From positions 21,542,572-21,606,571 of the forward strand of contig JALMQS010000187.1 of NCBI GenBank assembly GCA_024734495.1: a DNA stretch of 64,000 bases. The letters run 5' to 3'. The position numbers and the translations under genes were made by a program. Shown piece after piece: positions 46,829 through 58,418 of the stretch. How positions within the stretch are numbered: the first letter of the stretch is position 1; each line of letters starts with the position of its first letter. This stretch comes from Forficula auricularia (lineage: Eukaryota > Arthropoda > Insecta > Dermaptera > Forficulidae). The notes under the pieces are model-generated. The model did no database searches, was not told the origin of the DNA, and was given only the letters and a program-made list of their open reading frames with translations.

Positions 46829-47627
46829 TGAGGGGTGAACCGCGACCTAAAATTGTGTACACCTACTTCCACTTTCATTTCCAAGATGAAGACAATAGAT
46901 TACACTGTTCGACAAAAAATTTCGCGCCATAAATCTAACAATGGATTCCAGTAGAGTTCCATATGCTGATTATCATGCAATTTCTCACTTTTTTACAACA
47001 CGTCAGAGTTTTGAGATATTATCAGTCAAAATGACGAAAAAGGCCATTTTGACCTATTTTCGAGTCCCATTAGATATTAAACAGCAATATTTGAAATCAA
47101 AATATTTTGTTGACGTAATAGAAAACAGCTTCCTCTTTGATTTTCAAATTACTACTTATTTTTAGCTCAATTATAACTCGAGTTATATCTAAAAAACTAA
47201 AACTACGTGATTTTAAAGGATAATAAACATAGATAAAAACATAACTTTTTATTCTTTTAGCTATAATTCGAGTTCTAATTGAGGTAAAATCAAGTGGTAA
47301 TTTGAAAATCAAAGAGGAAGCTGTTTTCTATTACGTCAACAAAATATTTTGATTTCAGATATTCCTGTTTAATAACTAATGGGACTCGAAACTAGGTCAA
47401 AATGGCCTTTTTCGTCATTTTGACTGAAAAAATCTCAAAACTCTGACGTGTTGTAAAAAATCGGGAAATTGCATGATAATCAGCATATAAAACTCTACTA
47501 GAATCCATTGTTAGGTTTAGGTGGAGAAATTTTTGTTTAATTTTTGTCGAGCAGTGTTATCTAATGAATTCCAAAGTAATTCCAAAGACGGTGTGTACAC
47601 CTAATACCAATCGCGGTTCACCCCTCG
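46829..47627. mobile_element. 145-bp-family MITE interrupted by another element
   Basis: The ends TGAGGGGTGAACCGCGA and TCGCGGTTCACCCCTCG are flanked by GGTTACAC at 46821-46828 and 47628-47635. The uninterrupted family reads AATAGATTATCTAATG at the point where 46903-47556 is inserted here. Confidence 0.92.
46903..47556. mobile_element. Palindromic element with TTA duplication
   Basis: The termini are CACTGTTCGACAAAAAATTTC-like and TTTTTGTCGAGCAGTG, and the target TTA is doubled (46900-46902 and 47557-47559). The whole interior is a long inverted repeat. A 3-bp TTA duplication fits PIF/Harbinger. No transposase frame. Confidence 0.88.
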
Positions 47628-47897
47628 GGTTACACGATCTCAAGAATGATAAATCGCAGAATAATGTAATTTAAGCTTTCATCATTTAGTTCGATATCAA
47701 TTTCTAAAATATTTCTAAATTGAAATTTTTATATGCGAAAAAATTAATTCCCTTGGAAACAGCTCCATTCTAGCTATGGGGCGTGGCACTTTTACCCCCT
47801 CTACATGTCCCTTCTACCTCTAACCCAAGTGTAGCTTTGTTAGCTTCTAAAGTTGTTTACTAATCTTTTGGTAAAGAGGAACCCGTAAAATCTTTTT

Positions 47898-49075
47898 AAC
47901 CGACTTCAAAAAAAGGAGGAGGTTATCATTTCGACTGATTTTTTATTTTTGTATCTATGTTATCCAATTTCTTCGCCAATTGTCAACAGATTTTGATGAT
48001 TTTTTTTGCATTGGGTTCAGTATAGTCCCGTTTTTTTTTATTGGTATTAGACCTTTTTTGTTATGTTTGTTCAGGGATAACTTCTTTGTTTATGAACCGA
48101 TTTTAATGATTCTTTCTGCGTTTGGATCAGTATTGCTCCAAGATAGTCATGATACCTAACTATTTATTTATTTTATATATGTTCAGCGAGAACTTTTTGC
48201 CACGTGGACCGATTTCGATGATTCTTTTTTTATTGGAAGGGGGTACCTTAGGGGTGGTCCTATATTAATTTGGTCAAGTTCTGATGATATGATCAATGAC
48301 GAAATAACGTATATCTCTAAGAATTTCTATATTTATGAATTGAATTTTTTTTATCATTTTCTGATTCATTTCTCTTAGGAGATGCATACAAAATATTATC
48401 TTAAGTCACTATTAATAACATCACTAAAAAGAGAAAAATAAAAATAATTTTTATAAAAGAAAATAAACCCGACTTCAAAAAAATTAAATGCAACAAATAA
48501 AATAATAATAACTCAAAAATAAAATAAAATACACTAAAAGTTATAAAATAATTATGTAATTTAGTAACAACTACACGAAGAAATTTTTACATGAGATGAC
48601 TTTTTGAAGTCGGTGCTAAACAAACTATATAAGCGAGCTTACCCGTCAAACGTAGTAAGGGCCAGTTGTATGTCGGTTGGTAAACTCTTTTTAAACGATG
48701 ACGAAGGGTAAAACCTTAAAATTCACCTTGTGCCCGGTGGGATGGCCCATCAGATGAAAGTGCCTGTCATCTGATTGGCCATCCCAGCGGGCACAAGGTG
48801 AATTTTAAGGTTTTACCCTTCGTCATCGTTTAAAAAGAGTTTACCAACCGACATACAACTGGCCCTAAGTAAGATCCGTCGAGTGCGATTCATAAAATGT
48901 ATATGTTTGGCACCGAGTTCAAAAAGTGATTTCATGTAAAAACTTCGTCGTGAAGTTGTAACTAAATTACATAAGTATTTTATTTAATTTTTGAGTTATT
49001 ATTTTATTTGTTAAATTTAATTTTTTTGAAGTCGGTTTTATTTTTTTCTATAAAAATTATTTTCTAAAATCTTGC
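47898..49075. repeat. Foldback A, long copy with MITE in the loop
   Basis: The outer end AACCGACTTCAAAAAAAGG is at 47900 and the right end GAAGTCGGTTTTATTTTTT at about 49030-49050. Left-arm sequence extends beyond the arms of the other copies. The loop is interrupted by 48659-48865. Confidence 0.8.
48659..48865. mobile_element. 3-bp-duplication MITE (GGGCCAGTTG family)
   Basis: A near-perfect palindrome from GGGCCAGTTGTATGTCGG to its complement, with TAA on both sides (48656-48658, 48866-48868). The other foldback A copies show the site unoccupied. Confidence 0.92.
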
Positions 49076-49566
49076 GGAACCCCGAACTTTTTCTTGGCGA
49101 CTGATACTAGACCACGAAACACATGATTGGTAATGTTGGTTCGTATTGAATAGCTGGAAAGAGCAAACTTCTATTACTCAAATGAAGTGATTGATGCTAT
49201 ATATATATGAAATGAGACAAATTAATAAGTTGACCTTTTAATTTAATTTTTTTCGCTGATTAAGCCAGTTATTGTTCCCATAAATATAAAAGAAAAATAA
49301 TTTATCGATGAAATCATAGTTCTTAGAGGCTTTATACACGATTGAGTCATTCAATTAATCTGTATTCCGCAGAAAAATAAACAGAGATAAATAAGTTTAT
49401 ATAAATGCAAGTGGTGGTGATGAAAGATAAGGAATTCAATGGATTGTTTTTTTCGTTTTTTCATTTTAAATTATAAACAAATTATCGTACATTATAAAAT
49501 CAATTCTTTAAAAATTCAAATGAAAAGTCAAGAAAAATTTAACAACAGAATTTCGATAGTGAAATC

Positions 49567-49711
49567 CAAGGGGTGAACCGCGACCTAATATCTTGTACAC
49601 CTACTTCCTTCCACTTCTACTTTCATTTCCAAGTAGAAGACAATAGATCAAGGGACTTTTAATGAATTCCAAAGACGTGTACACCTAATTCCAATCGCGG
49701 TTCACCCCTCG
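49567..49711. mobile_element. 145-bp-family MITE
   Basis: CAAGGGGTGAACCGCGA to TCGCGGTTCACCCCTCG. Flanks GTGAAATC and GTGAAAAC match in seven of eight positions. Confidence 0.9.
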
Positions 49712-50084
49712 GTGAAAACTAAACTAATCCCAGATATAAATGAAATTTTTCTAATTCACAAAATGAAATATTGCTGCTGCATCAATCAATTTTTTGAAAT
49801 TAATATATTATATATAGTAGCCTAGAAATATTTCTAACGTTTGAAAAATAAAATCCTGATACATGACTCAGAATCGAACAAAGGACTACTAGAACTCATG
49901 GCAAGAACTAAACAACTAACCGACTGAACGAATATTCGAATTATGATAAAATATTTTAGTAAGCTTACATTTTTTTTGATGCAGACTTAATTATTTTTTT
50001 GGAGATGTTAGATATATATAGCTATGTTATTTTATAAAATTTTCTGTTATTCTAGACTTCTAATATCTATTAGAAATGAGCATT

Positions 50085-50875
50085 TTAGATAGTTCTTTTA
50101 ATGAATTACTCCCAGGTAACTTTTTGCCTCTAAATAGCCTAAGTTTCAAATTTCAAGCCCCTGTGACTTACCGAAGACGATATATGAATGATTAAAATAT
50201 TTATTTTACGACACTCCTAATTTACACCCCCTTCCTTTATTTCAATCGGATTAAAATCTATACACGACTAATAACTCATGACACTTGATAAGTACCTACA
50301 CCAATTAAAAAAAAATCGTTAGTGCCATTTTTGAGAAAAAAAAACGAAAAATGTTTCATGTAAATGTCCACTTCCGGTGTTCCGATTTCAACCAAAAGCT
50401 TTCTGTACCCCTTCTGGCTATATCAAGATTAAGTTTCGAATTTCGTAGCTCTGAAATTTATGGTTGCGAAACGCAGGGGGTACATTCTTACGTACGTAAA
50501 CATCAACTTCCGCTACTTCGATTTTAACCAAAATCTTGTGGTACTTCTTATAGCTTCTAAATAGCATAAGTTTCAAATTTCAATCCTCTGCGACTTACCG
50601 AAGACGAGATATGAACGATTAAAATATTTATTTTACGACATGACTAATTTACACCCCCTTCCTTTATTTCAATCGGATTAAAAATTTGACACGACTAAAA
50701 ACTCATGAGACTTGATAAATACACAAATTTTTAGCGAAATCGTTAGAGCTGTTTTCGAGAAACAGATTATATATATGTCATTAGAGGTTTTTCGGGTTTC
50801 TCCGCGTGGGTTTGAGAGTTTTGCTATATATATATATATACAAGAATTGCTCATTTAATAATATAAGATAAGATA
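50085..50875 (-). repeat. Repeat E, copy 2 (inverted)
   Basis: It carries two blocks with TTTATTTCAATCGGATTAAA (about 50234 and 50662) and ends CAAGAATTGCTCATTTAATA. The terminal CTCGGTGCTCC hairpin is missing at the 50085 side. Confidence 0.7.
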
Positions 50876-50931
50876 AGATTTTGACAGAAATCTTTCCAAG
50901 CGGGGCGAATTTAAAATATGATGGTTAAAAT

Positions 50932-51365
50932 ATTAAATAAATTTTTCTAATTTTTCTAATTAATATAACAAAAAATAATTGCTATATCAATGAGAATTGT
51001 TTTTGACCGCGTTTATTTGAAAAAGATATTTATTGCGAGACTACTGCGGATTCCGCTATTGGAGTCTGCGGAGTCTTAAGTCTGGACCAAGAGAGAAAAA
51101 GATGTGATCCACTTAGCTACAATCCAACGTCATTTCGCGTATAGCCCGCTAGACATTCGGACCAAGTGAATTTGAAATCTCAGATGTTATATATTTAATC
51201 TCCCAGTCCAGACTTAAGACGCCGCAGACTCCAATAGCGTAAATCCGCAGTAGTCTCGCGATAAATATCTTTTTCAAATAAGCGCGGTCAAAAACAATTC
51301 TCATTGATATATTTATTATTCTTTGTTATATTAATTAGAAAAATTATAAAAATTTATTTAAGATC
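50932..51365. repeat. Foldback with less AT-rich inner arms
   Basis: Arms 50932-51112 and 51193-51365 are inverted copies (CTACTGCGGATTCCGCTATT and complement). The 80-base centre is single-copy and unrecognised. Confidence 0.8.
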
Positions 51366-51369
51366 ATTA

Positions 51370-52925
51370 TTTCAAGTTAGAAATATATAAGTTCAAATAT
51401 TTTTTTCACTCAATATTTGACAAAAATTCCCTACATTTGATTCGCGATTGAATCAAATATAGAAAACATTCGATTAAAATATTAAAGTTGAAAACACCAT
51501 CTTATTTCAATTCAGAAAAACTTAAGATATTATAGATTATTTATCCCCCCCAACCCAATATTCAATTATACGGTATATACATAATATATTATCAAATAAT
51601 TTAAATATATTTTTAGTTTCTCTGTTATTATTATATAATATATAGGCCTAAATGAAAAATAAAAATACATAATTCCAAATTCTTCAATAAAAAAGAAAAA
51701 ACAACTAAAAACTAAATATAATAATAATATATTTAAAAATAACATAACATATCTATCATTTCCAAAAAAATAATTACAGTTTACATTAAAAAATGTAAGC
51801 TTAGTAGTAAATATGTCTTTGGGATGTGAATTTTTAATGGGAATAAACTTTTTGGCCGGAGACGCTGCCCGCCAGGGCCACCAGCCTGGAGGGCGTGCCA
51901 AAGGCACTCACGAAAAGCTCGTATATATATATATATTGGCGAATAGAATTATGATTATATCAATACTATACCCAAGGAATCGGGAAAAAATTCATCAGTT
52001 TTTGATATTTATTTATTTATTATTTGGCTTAGAGAATGCATAAAAAAACAACAAAATTGTCAACTTGACCCCCCGAAGGTATTAACATTGAAATCAGGTC
52101 TTTCCAGTTTTAAAGGGGTAGACAGAGGTCCTTTACCCTCAAAAAGTACTTCTTTACAAGGACGCGGGAGAGAAAGGTATAGCTGACAAATATATAGTTA
52201 AAATAAAACTTGAGATGACACAAAAGTAGCTATTAGAAAGGAAATAAAATATATTCATGATAGTAGTGGCTTTCCGGATGTTCAGATCCGGGTAGACTCG
52301 GGCCACTGGTTATGAATTCCAAATTAGAGTCAAAAAATGTCTGACATTACGAAACAGACAAAAGATCATCGAATCAACATCATTCCATTTATTTTTTTGA
52401 ATTAAGCTTATAAACAAAACGGAAATTTAATGGAAAACATTCAATTGATATAAATATTTTACTTTATGAGAATTCACGATTCCTATATCTACACTTGATA
52501 CATATAGATACGAAACTATTTGCTGACATAATAAGCGGATAAATATTTAGTTTTATTTTTCCCTTTATCTAAGTTGCTTACTCATAATTTTATAGAGATA
52601 AAAGGATATTATCAGATATAAAAACGGAAGTATTATTTTTTCTATTCATAAACATTTTAAATTTTATAGCTAGGATAAAATTATTGGGAAGGGAAACGCA
52701 TAAGAAATTATATTTTAAATATTAAGATTAATAGTTTATAGCTTTAAATAAAATATTAAGGTTTTGTAATAACCTTCTAACCGTGTGAAAGAAAATAGAT
52801 AATTCCGAAAAGAACGCGAAAGTGGTAAATATTCTAATTATAAGAAAAGATATAAATTCTTCAGAATTTTTTTAATAAATTTAATTAAAAAATAAATTAA
52901 TAAATATATCACTCGCATCCATAAT
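51370..52925. other. AT-rich stretch with a short GC patch
   Basis: 51850-51925 is GC-rich (GCCCGCCAGGGCCACCAGCC). It gives a spurious-looking frame 51907-51566 with no domain. The rest shows nothing recognisable. Confidence 0.4.
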
Positions 52926-52929
52926 AAGT

Positions 52930-53300
52930 ATTAATTAAAACAGGAGTAGCAGGGAATTGGACAATAAAAAAAAAATGGGTCAGACGTTTCATTTGAAACT
53001 CAAAAGCAGAGGCTTTGTCTGTTTAAAAATAAAAACAACATAAAAGATTTTTTGATTTTTTTAATGGTTGAAAGGAGAAAAAAGGTTCAAGATTGTGGAA
53101 TAATTGAGGCCAAGAATGTATTGTAGTTATAATAAAAAAGATTAAAGATGTTTCGTCGCATAGTGGAATTGTCTTGTGACAAAGAGTGATAAAATGGGAC
53201 AATGAGGAAGTCGAAATAAATAGACGAAACTTCTGGCCCATTTAATAAAAACTCTTTTTTTTTTATTTATTGTCCAATTCCCTGCTATTCCTGTTTTAAT
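52930..53300 (-). repeat. TIR element with GAAACGTC motif
   Basis: AGCAGGGAATTGGACAATAAA-like ends at 52946-52970 are mirrored at 53258-53298. Near the left end the minus strand reads GTTTCAAATGAAACGTCTG (53000-52982). Confidence 0.75.
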
Positions 53301-53714
53301 AAATAAAATAATATTTGTCACTATCTAAAAGTAACATTTTCAAATTGGAGATAGATATTTATGTTAGTTCTAGAACAGTGAATCATTATATTGTTTATTT
53401 GAATAGACGAAGTATATGTTGAATTCGGGTTGTTTGTTTGGAGAAGTAATAACAAAGTGGCCAGCTGTCTTTCTAGGTAAAACAACCCACAATAACTGAG
53501 TGGCAGAAAATATACGTTCTTATTGTGGGGTTCCCCTAATCAGATAGGGACTCTAATTGGGTATTTTCTAATTAATTGTCATTTATTTGTTGAAAGTTTT
53601 TTTTTGGTAATTTTTCAATAATCAGTGTTAGGGTTTTTTAATAAAACGATTTGTCTTTTAAAAAAATATTAACTTGTCTGGATTGATTTATTTCATTTAA
53701 GAAATTTTATGTAA

Positions 53715-54535
53715 ATCTTATATTATTAAATGAGCTATTCTTGTATATAGATATGTCATGTCGTAAAATATATATGTCATGTCGTAAAATAAATATTTTA
53801 ATCGTTCATATCTCGTTTTCGGTAAGTCGCAGAGGCTTGAAATTTGAAACTTAAGCTATCTAGAGGGTACATGAAGTACCACAAGATTTTGGTTAAAATC
53901 GAAGTACCGGAAGTTGATGTTTACGTAAGTAAGAATGCCCCCCCCCCCTGGGTTTGGCAACCATAAATCTCAGAGCTACGAAATTCAAAACTTAAGCTCA
54001 ATATAGGCTAGAAAGGATACAGCAAGCTTTTGGTAGAAATCGGAACACCTTAAGTGGGCATTTACATTAAGATTTTAGGTTTTTATTTTTTTTTATTTTC
54101 TCAAAAATGGCACTAACGATTTTTTTTAAAACTGGTGTACCTACTTATCATGTGTCATGAGTTATTAGTCGTGTATAGATTTTAATCCGATTGAAATAAA
54201 GGAAGGGGGTGTAAATTAGGAGTGTCGTAAAATAAATATTTTAATCGTTCATATCTCGTCTTCGGTAAGTCGCAGAGCCTTGAAATTTGAAACTTAAGTT
54301 ATTTAGGGCCAGTTGTATGTCGGTTGGTAAACTCCTTTTAACCGTTGACAAAGGGCAAAACCTTAGAATTCACCTTGTGCCAGGTGGGATGGCCAATCAG
54401 ATGACAGGCACTTTCAAGGTGAATTTTAAGGTTTTACCCTTTGTCAACGGTTAAAAAGAGTTTACCAACCGACATACAACTGGCCCTCAGAGCCAAAAAG
54501 TTATCGAGCATCGCTCGGTGCTCCAGGCACTTTAT
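53715..54535 (+). repeat. Repeat E, copy 3, with MITE inserted
   Basis: It starts TATTATTAAATGAGCTATTC, carries two CGATTGAAATAAAGG-type blocks and ends GAGCATCGCTCGGTGCTCC (about 54503-54521), which can form a hairpin. 54306-54486 is an inserted MITE. Confidence 0.75.
54306..54486. mobile_element. 3-bp-duplication MITE (GGGCCAGTTG family)
   Basis: GGGCCAGTTGTATGTCGG to CAACTGGCCC, flanked by TTA and TCA. Repeat E copy 1 reads ATTTAGAGGCAAAAAG across the empty site. The centre has a small deletion compared with 48659-48865. Confidence 0.85.
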
Positions 54536-54539
54536 TATA

Positions 54540-55455
54540 AATTATATATGTAAGAAATGTTTTTGTATATTAAATGTTAAGGAAAAGTAAAGGTGTTAAC
54601 ATATTAATATTATATAATGGGAAAATTATAAATTTAATTATAGTGAACAAAATAGGGAAAAATTACTTCAAACGTGCAATCTTTTTGATATAATGTTATT
54701 TATAGCTTTTGAGAGGGTTATATATTATTATATACAAGTAGAAAAATTTCATTATAAGCAAACAGATCTCAACCCATTTGCATTGTTTCTAACGCAATGG
54801 AACACGGACTAAAACGGAAAGAGGGGGATTTGCAATTCTCTTCAGGCTTGCAACAGCTGCAAAGCATTGGTTATCAGACAGAGTTGACTAATAAAAAATC
54901 GTAATAATTTCCATTTTTTTTTGCTTTTTTCTTGGGATTCGTGTGAAAACTCAACTAATGATGGATATACAAACATTAGAAAAAAATAAACTTGTGAAAA
55001 TTATTAACAAAAAAATTGAAAGAATATTAATTTAAAAAATCTAATTATGCTTCAATTTAAATTAATCTTAAATAAATGCATTTAAAAAAGTATTAGAGAG
55101 GTTATTTTGTTTTACAAAAAAAATGTATAAAAATAAATTCTATACTCTTCTAAGAATATATATTATATATTATATAAAATTCAAAAAATCAATTTTAAAA
55201 AATATGTCTACTGAAGGATAAAATGAACAACAAAATGCCTTTGATTTAAAAATAATGAATGTAATGAGATAAATACATTATTTTAATGATTAATTTTAAT
55301 AAAAATGAAAGTTGATAGTATTTTTTTAAAATTATTTACACTTTATATATTCAAGGAAATTTGTTTCATTAGAATTATATCTATTAATAAGGATATTAGA
55401 TTTGATCTTAAATTTAAATTATTTTGATTATTTATGTACATCGATTAAATTAATA
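54540..55455. other. Mostly AT-rich, one single-copy patch
   Basis: 54780-54890 is less AT-rich (GGACTAAAACGGAAAGAGGG) with no frame. The rest is homopolymer-rich. Confidence 0.4.
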
Positions 55456-55458
55456 AGT

Positions 55459-55686
55459 TGTTGTAGGGATATAAGGACAATAGCTTATGCAAAGATTTAA
55501 ATAGGAAATATTTTCAATCTGTTCGATGACTGGCCTATATGTGTTTGCTAAGAATGAATATTTATAAAATGACAAATATGCAAAGAAGTTAATTTGTTTG
55601 AGCCCTGAGGAAGTCAACAAAGTTGACGAAACGTTGGCATAAAATAAAAATATTTGCATAAGCTATTGTCCTTATTTCCCTACAAC
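55459..55686 (+). mobile_element. 228-bp TIR element with CTGAGGA-hairpin-GAAACG module
   Basis: Ends GTTGTAGGGATATAAGGACA and complement; the TIR is about 36 bp. Internally CCCTGAGGAAGTCAAC, AAA, GTTGACGAAACGTTGG (55603-55637) gives a six-base-pair hairpin between the CTGAGGA and GAAAC boxes. It is the clearest example of the module. Confidence 0.82.
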
Positions 55687-56119
55687 TTAAATTTAAATTT
55701 TAATTAAAATCAGCTAGAAAAGGATCAGGTCTACGATATTTTACAACAATATATTATATAAATAAATCCAAAACTTAGGAAATCTATTTGTTTACAAGAT
55801 TGACAAATCATTGTTTAGACTTTTTTACGTCAAATACTTTGATCTCTACGTTATATTTAATTTAACATAAAAAAAACCTTTTGATGTATTCGATAAATAG
55901 TCAAAAATTTATTTTTTCTTTAGTTTTTTTTTTCAACTGAAAAATCTTGCATTTATCTGGACTTAAAACATGTTCCAAATGAATACAACTTTTTTTTTAA
56001 AATGATTTAATTTTGAATCATAGAGACTTAAATTTTCGATTTGAAAATGTTATCTTGACGCTAAACGTGGAATCTGAAGGGCATTTCGTTAGAATAAGTG
56101 TTTCGGGTAATAATTTTGA

Positions 56120-57000
56120 AAATTAATTTAAAAAAAAGGGTCTCGGGGTGTTTTTCTTCCTTATTTTGCAGTGTTGCCAAATAGATAGATGGGGAAGGGG
56201 ATCACAAAGCAGATGAAGGTCGAATTCAGCAAGGTGGAATGGCGCGAATCTATTAGAGGGGACTTTGAAAAAAAGGGAAAGAATAAGCCCCCTCGGATAT
56301 AGGGGAATAAGCCAGACGAAAAGGGAGGGCGGCCACACCCCAAAAGCGACGGTGATGACTCACGTTTCCTTCCTCACATCTGGACAAGGAAGCTCTTCGC
56401 AAAATAAGGCCAACATTATAATATAGTTCCAGTATTTTAAATTAAATAAAAATTAACCCATTCATTCACACAAGAGAATTGATATAGAAAGAAAGATAGA
56501 TGGATTTGTGTTTAGAGCGTGCCTTAATACCATTTCCAAAAACCAAAAAAAAAAAAAAAATAAAAAAAATAAGCCGGTAAGCTAGTTACTTAACAATGAT
56601 TCAAACGATGTAAAAACACTTCTTCTTAAAACGCAAACTGTGAGGCGATAATAATAATCCTGAAGAGAAAAATTCAAAATTAATTTCAAATTAATTCAAA
56701 ATCGCTTCCATTACACTATGGTGGTGGAAGCGTGAAATAAAACAAAAACAATTTAACTCGAAAAATGAAAGAAATCACATCAAATAATATCGTAATACTA
56801 ATTAAATAATATAATTAATTAATTAAAATCAAATAAATAAAGTAAAGTACCTAAGGTATAGGTAATATTATGTTAGAGATAAGATGAATGCAGTAGCAAA
56901 TTTAACAGCCGAATGAGGCTTGGAGAACGCCGCTTCAGGAGGCTGAATCCTCCCTTTACAGCACAGCCAACTTAACGAAACAAAAAACTCGACTTTTTTT
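56120..57000 (-). promoter_or_regulatory. Candidate promoter / 5' untranslated region of the Akap200-like gene
   Basis: Two less AT-rich single-copy patches (56190-56400 and 56886-56965) lie among repeats. On the minus strand GAAAC/GTGAGTC at 56364/56363 is a plausible splice donor that could join the acceptor at 33167 across about 23 kb. Frames at 56123-56343 have no domain. The link to the gene is inference only. Confidence 0.22.
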
Positions 57001-57189
57001 AAAATTAATATTGAGAATCTTTAGTAGAAATATTTAGTTGTTAGTATTTTGATTCAAATAATATCTTAAATGTTTATATTTCATCTAATATCAACAGAAT
57101 TAATAAAAAAACAATGGTAATGTTGTAGGGATTTCTGAAAGATAGCGCTAAATATGAAATTATTAGATTAAAATTTGAAAAATCGACCA

Positions 57190-58074
57190 AAAACTATTAT
57201 AGTTGTTTCACCATATGGGGTTTCTTAGGATTTTTTTTGAAATTTAGATAGATTATTTTTTAAATCATTCTGCCTTGATTGGTGGAAAAAAGAAATTTAT
57301 GAACAATATAGTTCCGGAGATATTAAATTCCAAAGATACAGTTTTTCAGACCCTTATACATTGCACGGAGGGGTGAACCGCAATTGGAATTGGGTGTACA
57401 CCGTCTTTGGAATTATTTGGAATTACTTTGGAATTCATTAGATAATCTATTGTCATCTACTTGGAAATGAAAGTGGAAGTGGAAGTAGGTGTACACTATT
57501 TTAGGTCGCGGTTTACCCTTCTCATTGAACTATACGGAATATTGGAAAGTTTACATACATTTTTAATTATAATTAAGAACCTCTTCTTACCATTGTTATA
57601 AAAAACTAAACCAACATTAAACAATAACTAATACATTTTTTAAGAAAATTTTAATTTATAGTTACAACACAGTTTCTGAGATAATAATTAATAAATAATG
57701 AAGAATGTATAATTAAAAATTTACACTAAAACAAGCTGGCAACAACGCATTTATTTAACCTAAAAAGTGGGTTAACTTTAGTACTTTTTAAAATGTTTTT
57801 TCGCTTCAGCCATTGTTGCAACAGCTTTCAATCGCTTATTAAGAACTTTTGTTTTATAAATCTACCTTTATAATGTACTGTATCTGAAATTTATATGATA
57901 AAATATATACAAGTTCGGACAGTGTTGCCAGATTTGTCAAACGAGCGGGATTGGCTTGTAGTGGTACATAAACAGCAATAAAATTTGGGCTTATTACTTA
58001 TGAATCCTTATTGTCTGTTCTATATACTCTAGCATTAACTTTTTGCTAGTATTGTCGCGAAACAACTACCTTAA
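57190..58074 (-). mobile_element. TTAA-target element, second subfamily, interrupted
   Basis: An inverted, diverged copy of 39903-40570. The good end ATTGTCGCGAAACAACTACC then TTAA is at 58074. The other end is decayed. The MITE 57367-57522 is inserted in it. Confidence 0.75.
57367..57522. mobile_element. 145-bp-family MITE
   Basis: GGAGGGGTGAACCGCAATTG to GGTCGCGGTTTACCCTTCT. Flanks CATTGCAC and CATTGAAC match in seven of eight positions. Confidence 0.88.
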
Positions 58075-58418
58075 TGACATTATTTTGAGAATTTTTAAAT
58101 CATTTTTAAGTTATTATAAACTGCTTTTAAAATTGAACATCTTTATTAGATCTATTTTCTCAGCACCAGGAATAAGCGATGCAATAGTTGATCCTGGTAA
58201 AAGATAGGTATAAATATTTACTTATTTTAAAGAACGATATATTTCTTATCAAAATCTTATAATATTAACTGAATTATATTGTGTTACCCAGGCACCAATC
58301 CTTCTATAAAGAGAATATTCTCAAATGAAAATGACTATGGAGCAAGGAAATACACGATTGCCTATAAAAACACACTATCAGGAGTGTAGTCACGTTGTCA
58401 GTAAAATTTATTTTGTGT

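Noticed and set aside
51566..51907. 113-codon minus frame starting in a GC patch
   Set aside because: Most of it is low-complexity AT-derived Tyr/Phe/Ile/Leu sequence; no domain and no splice context.
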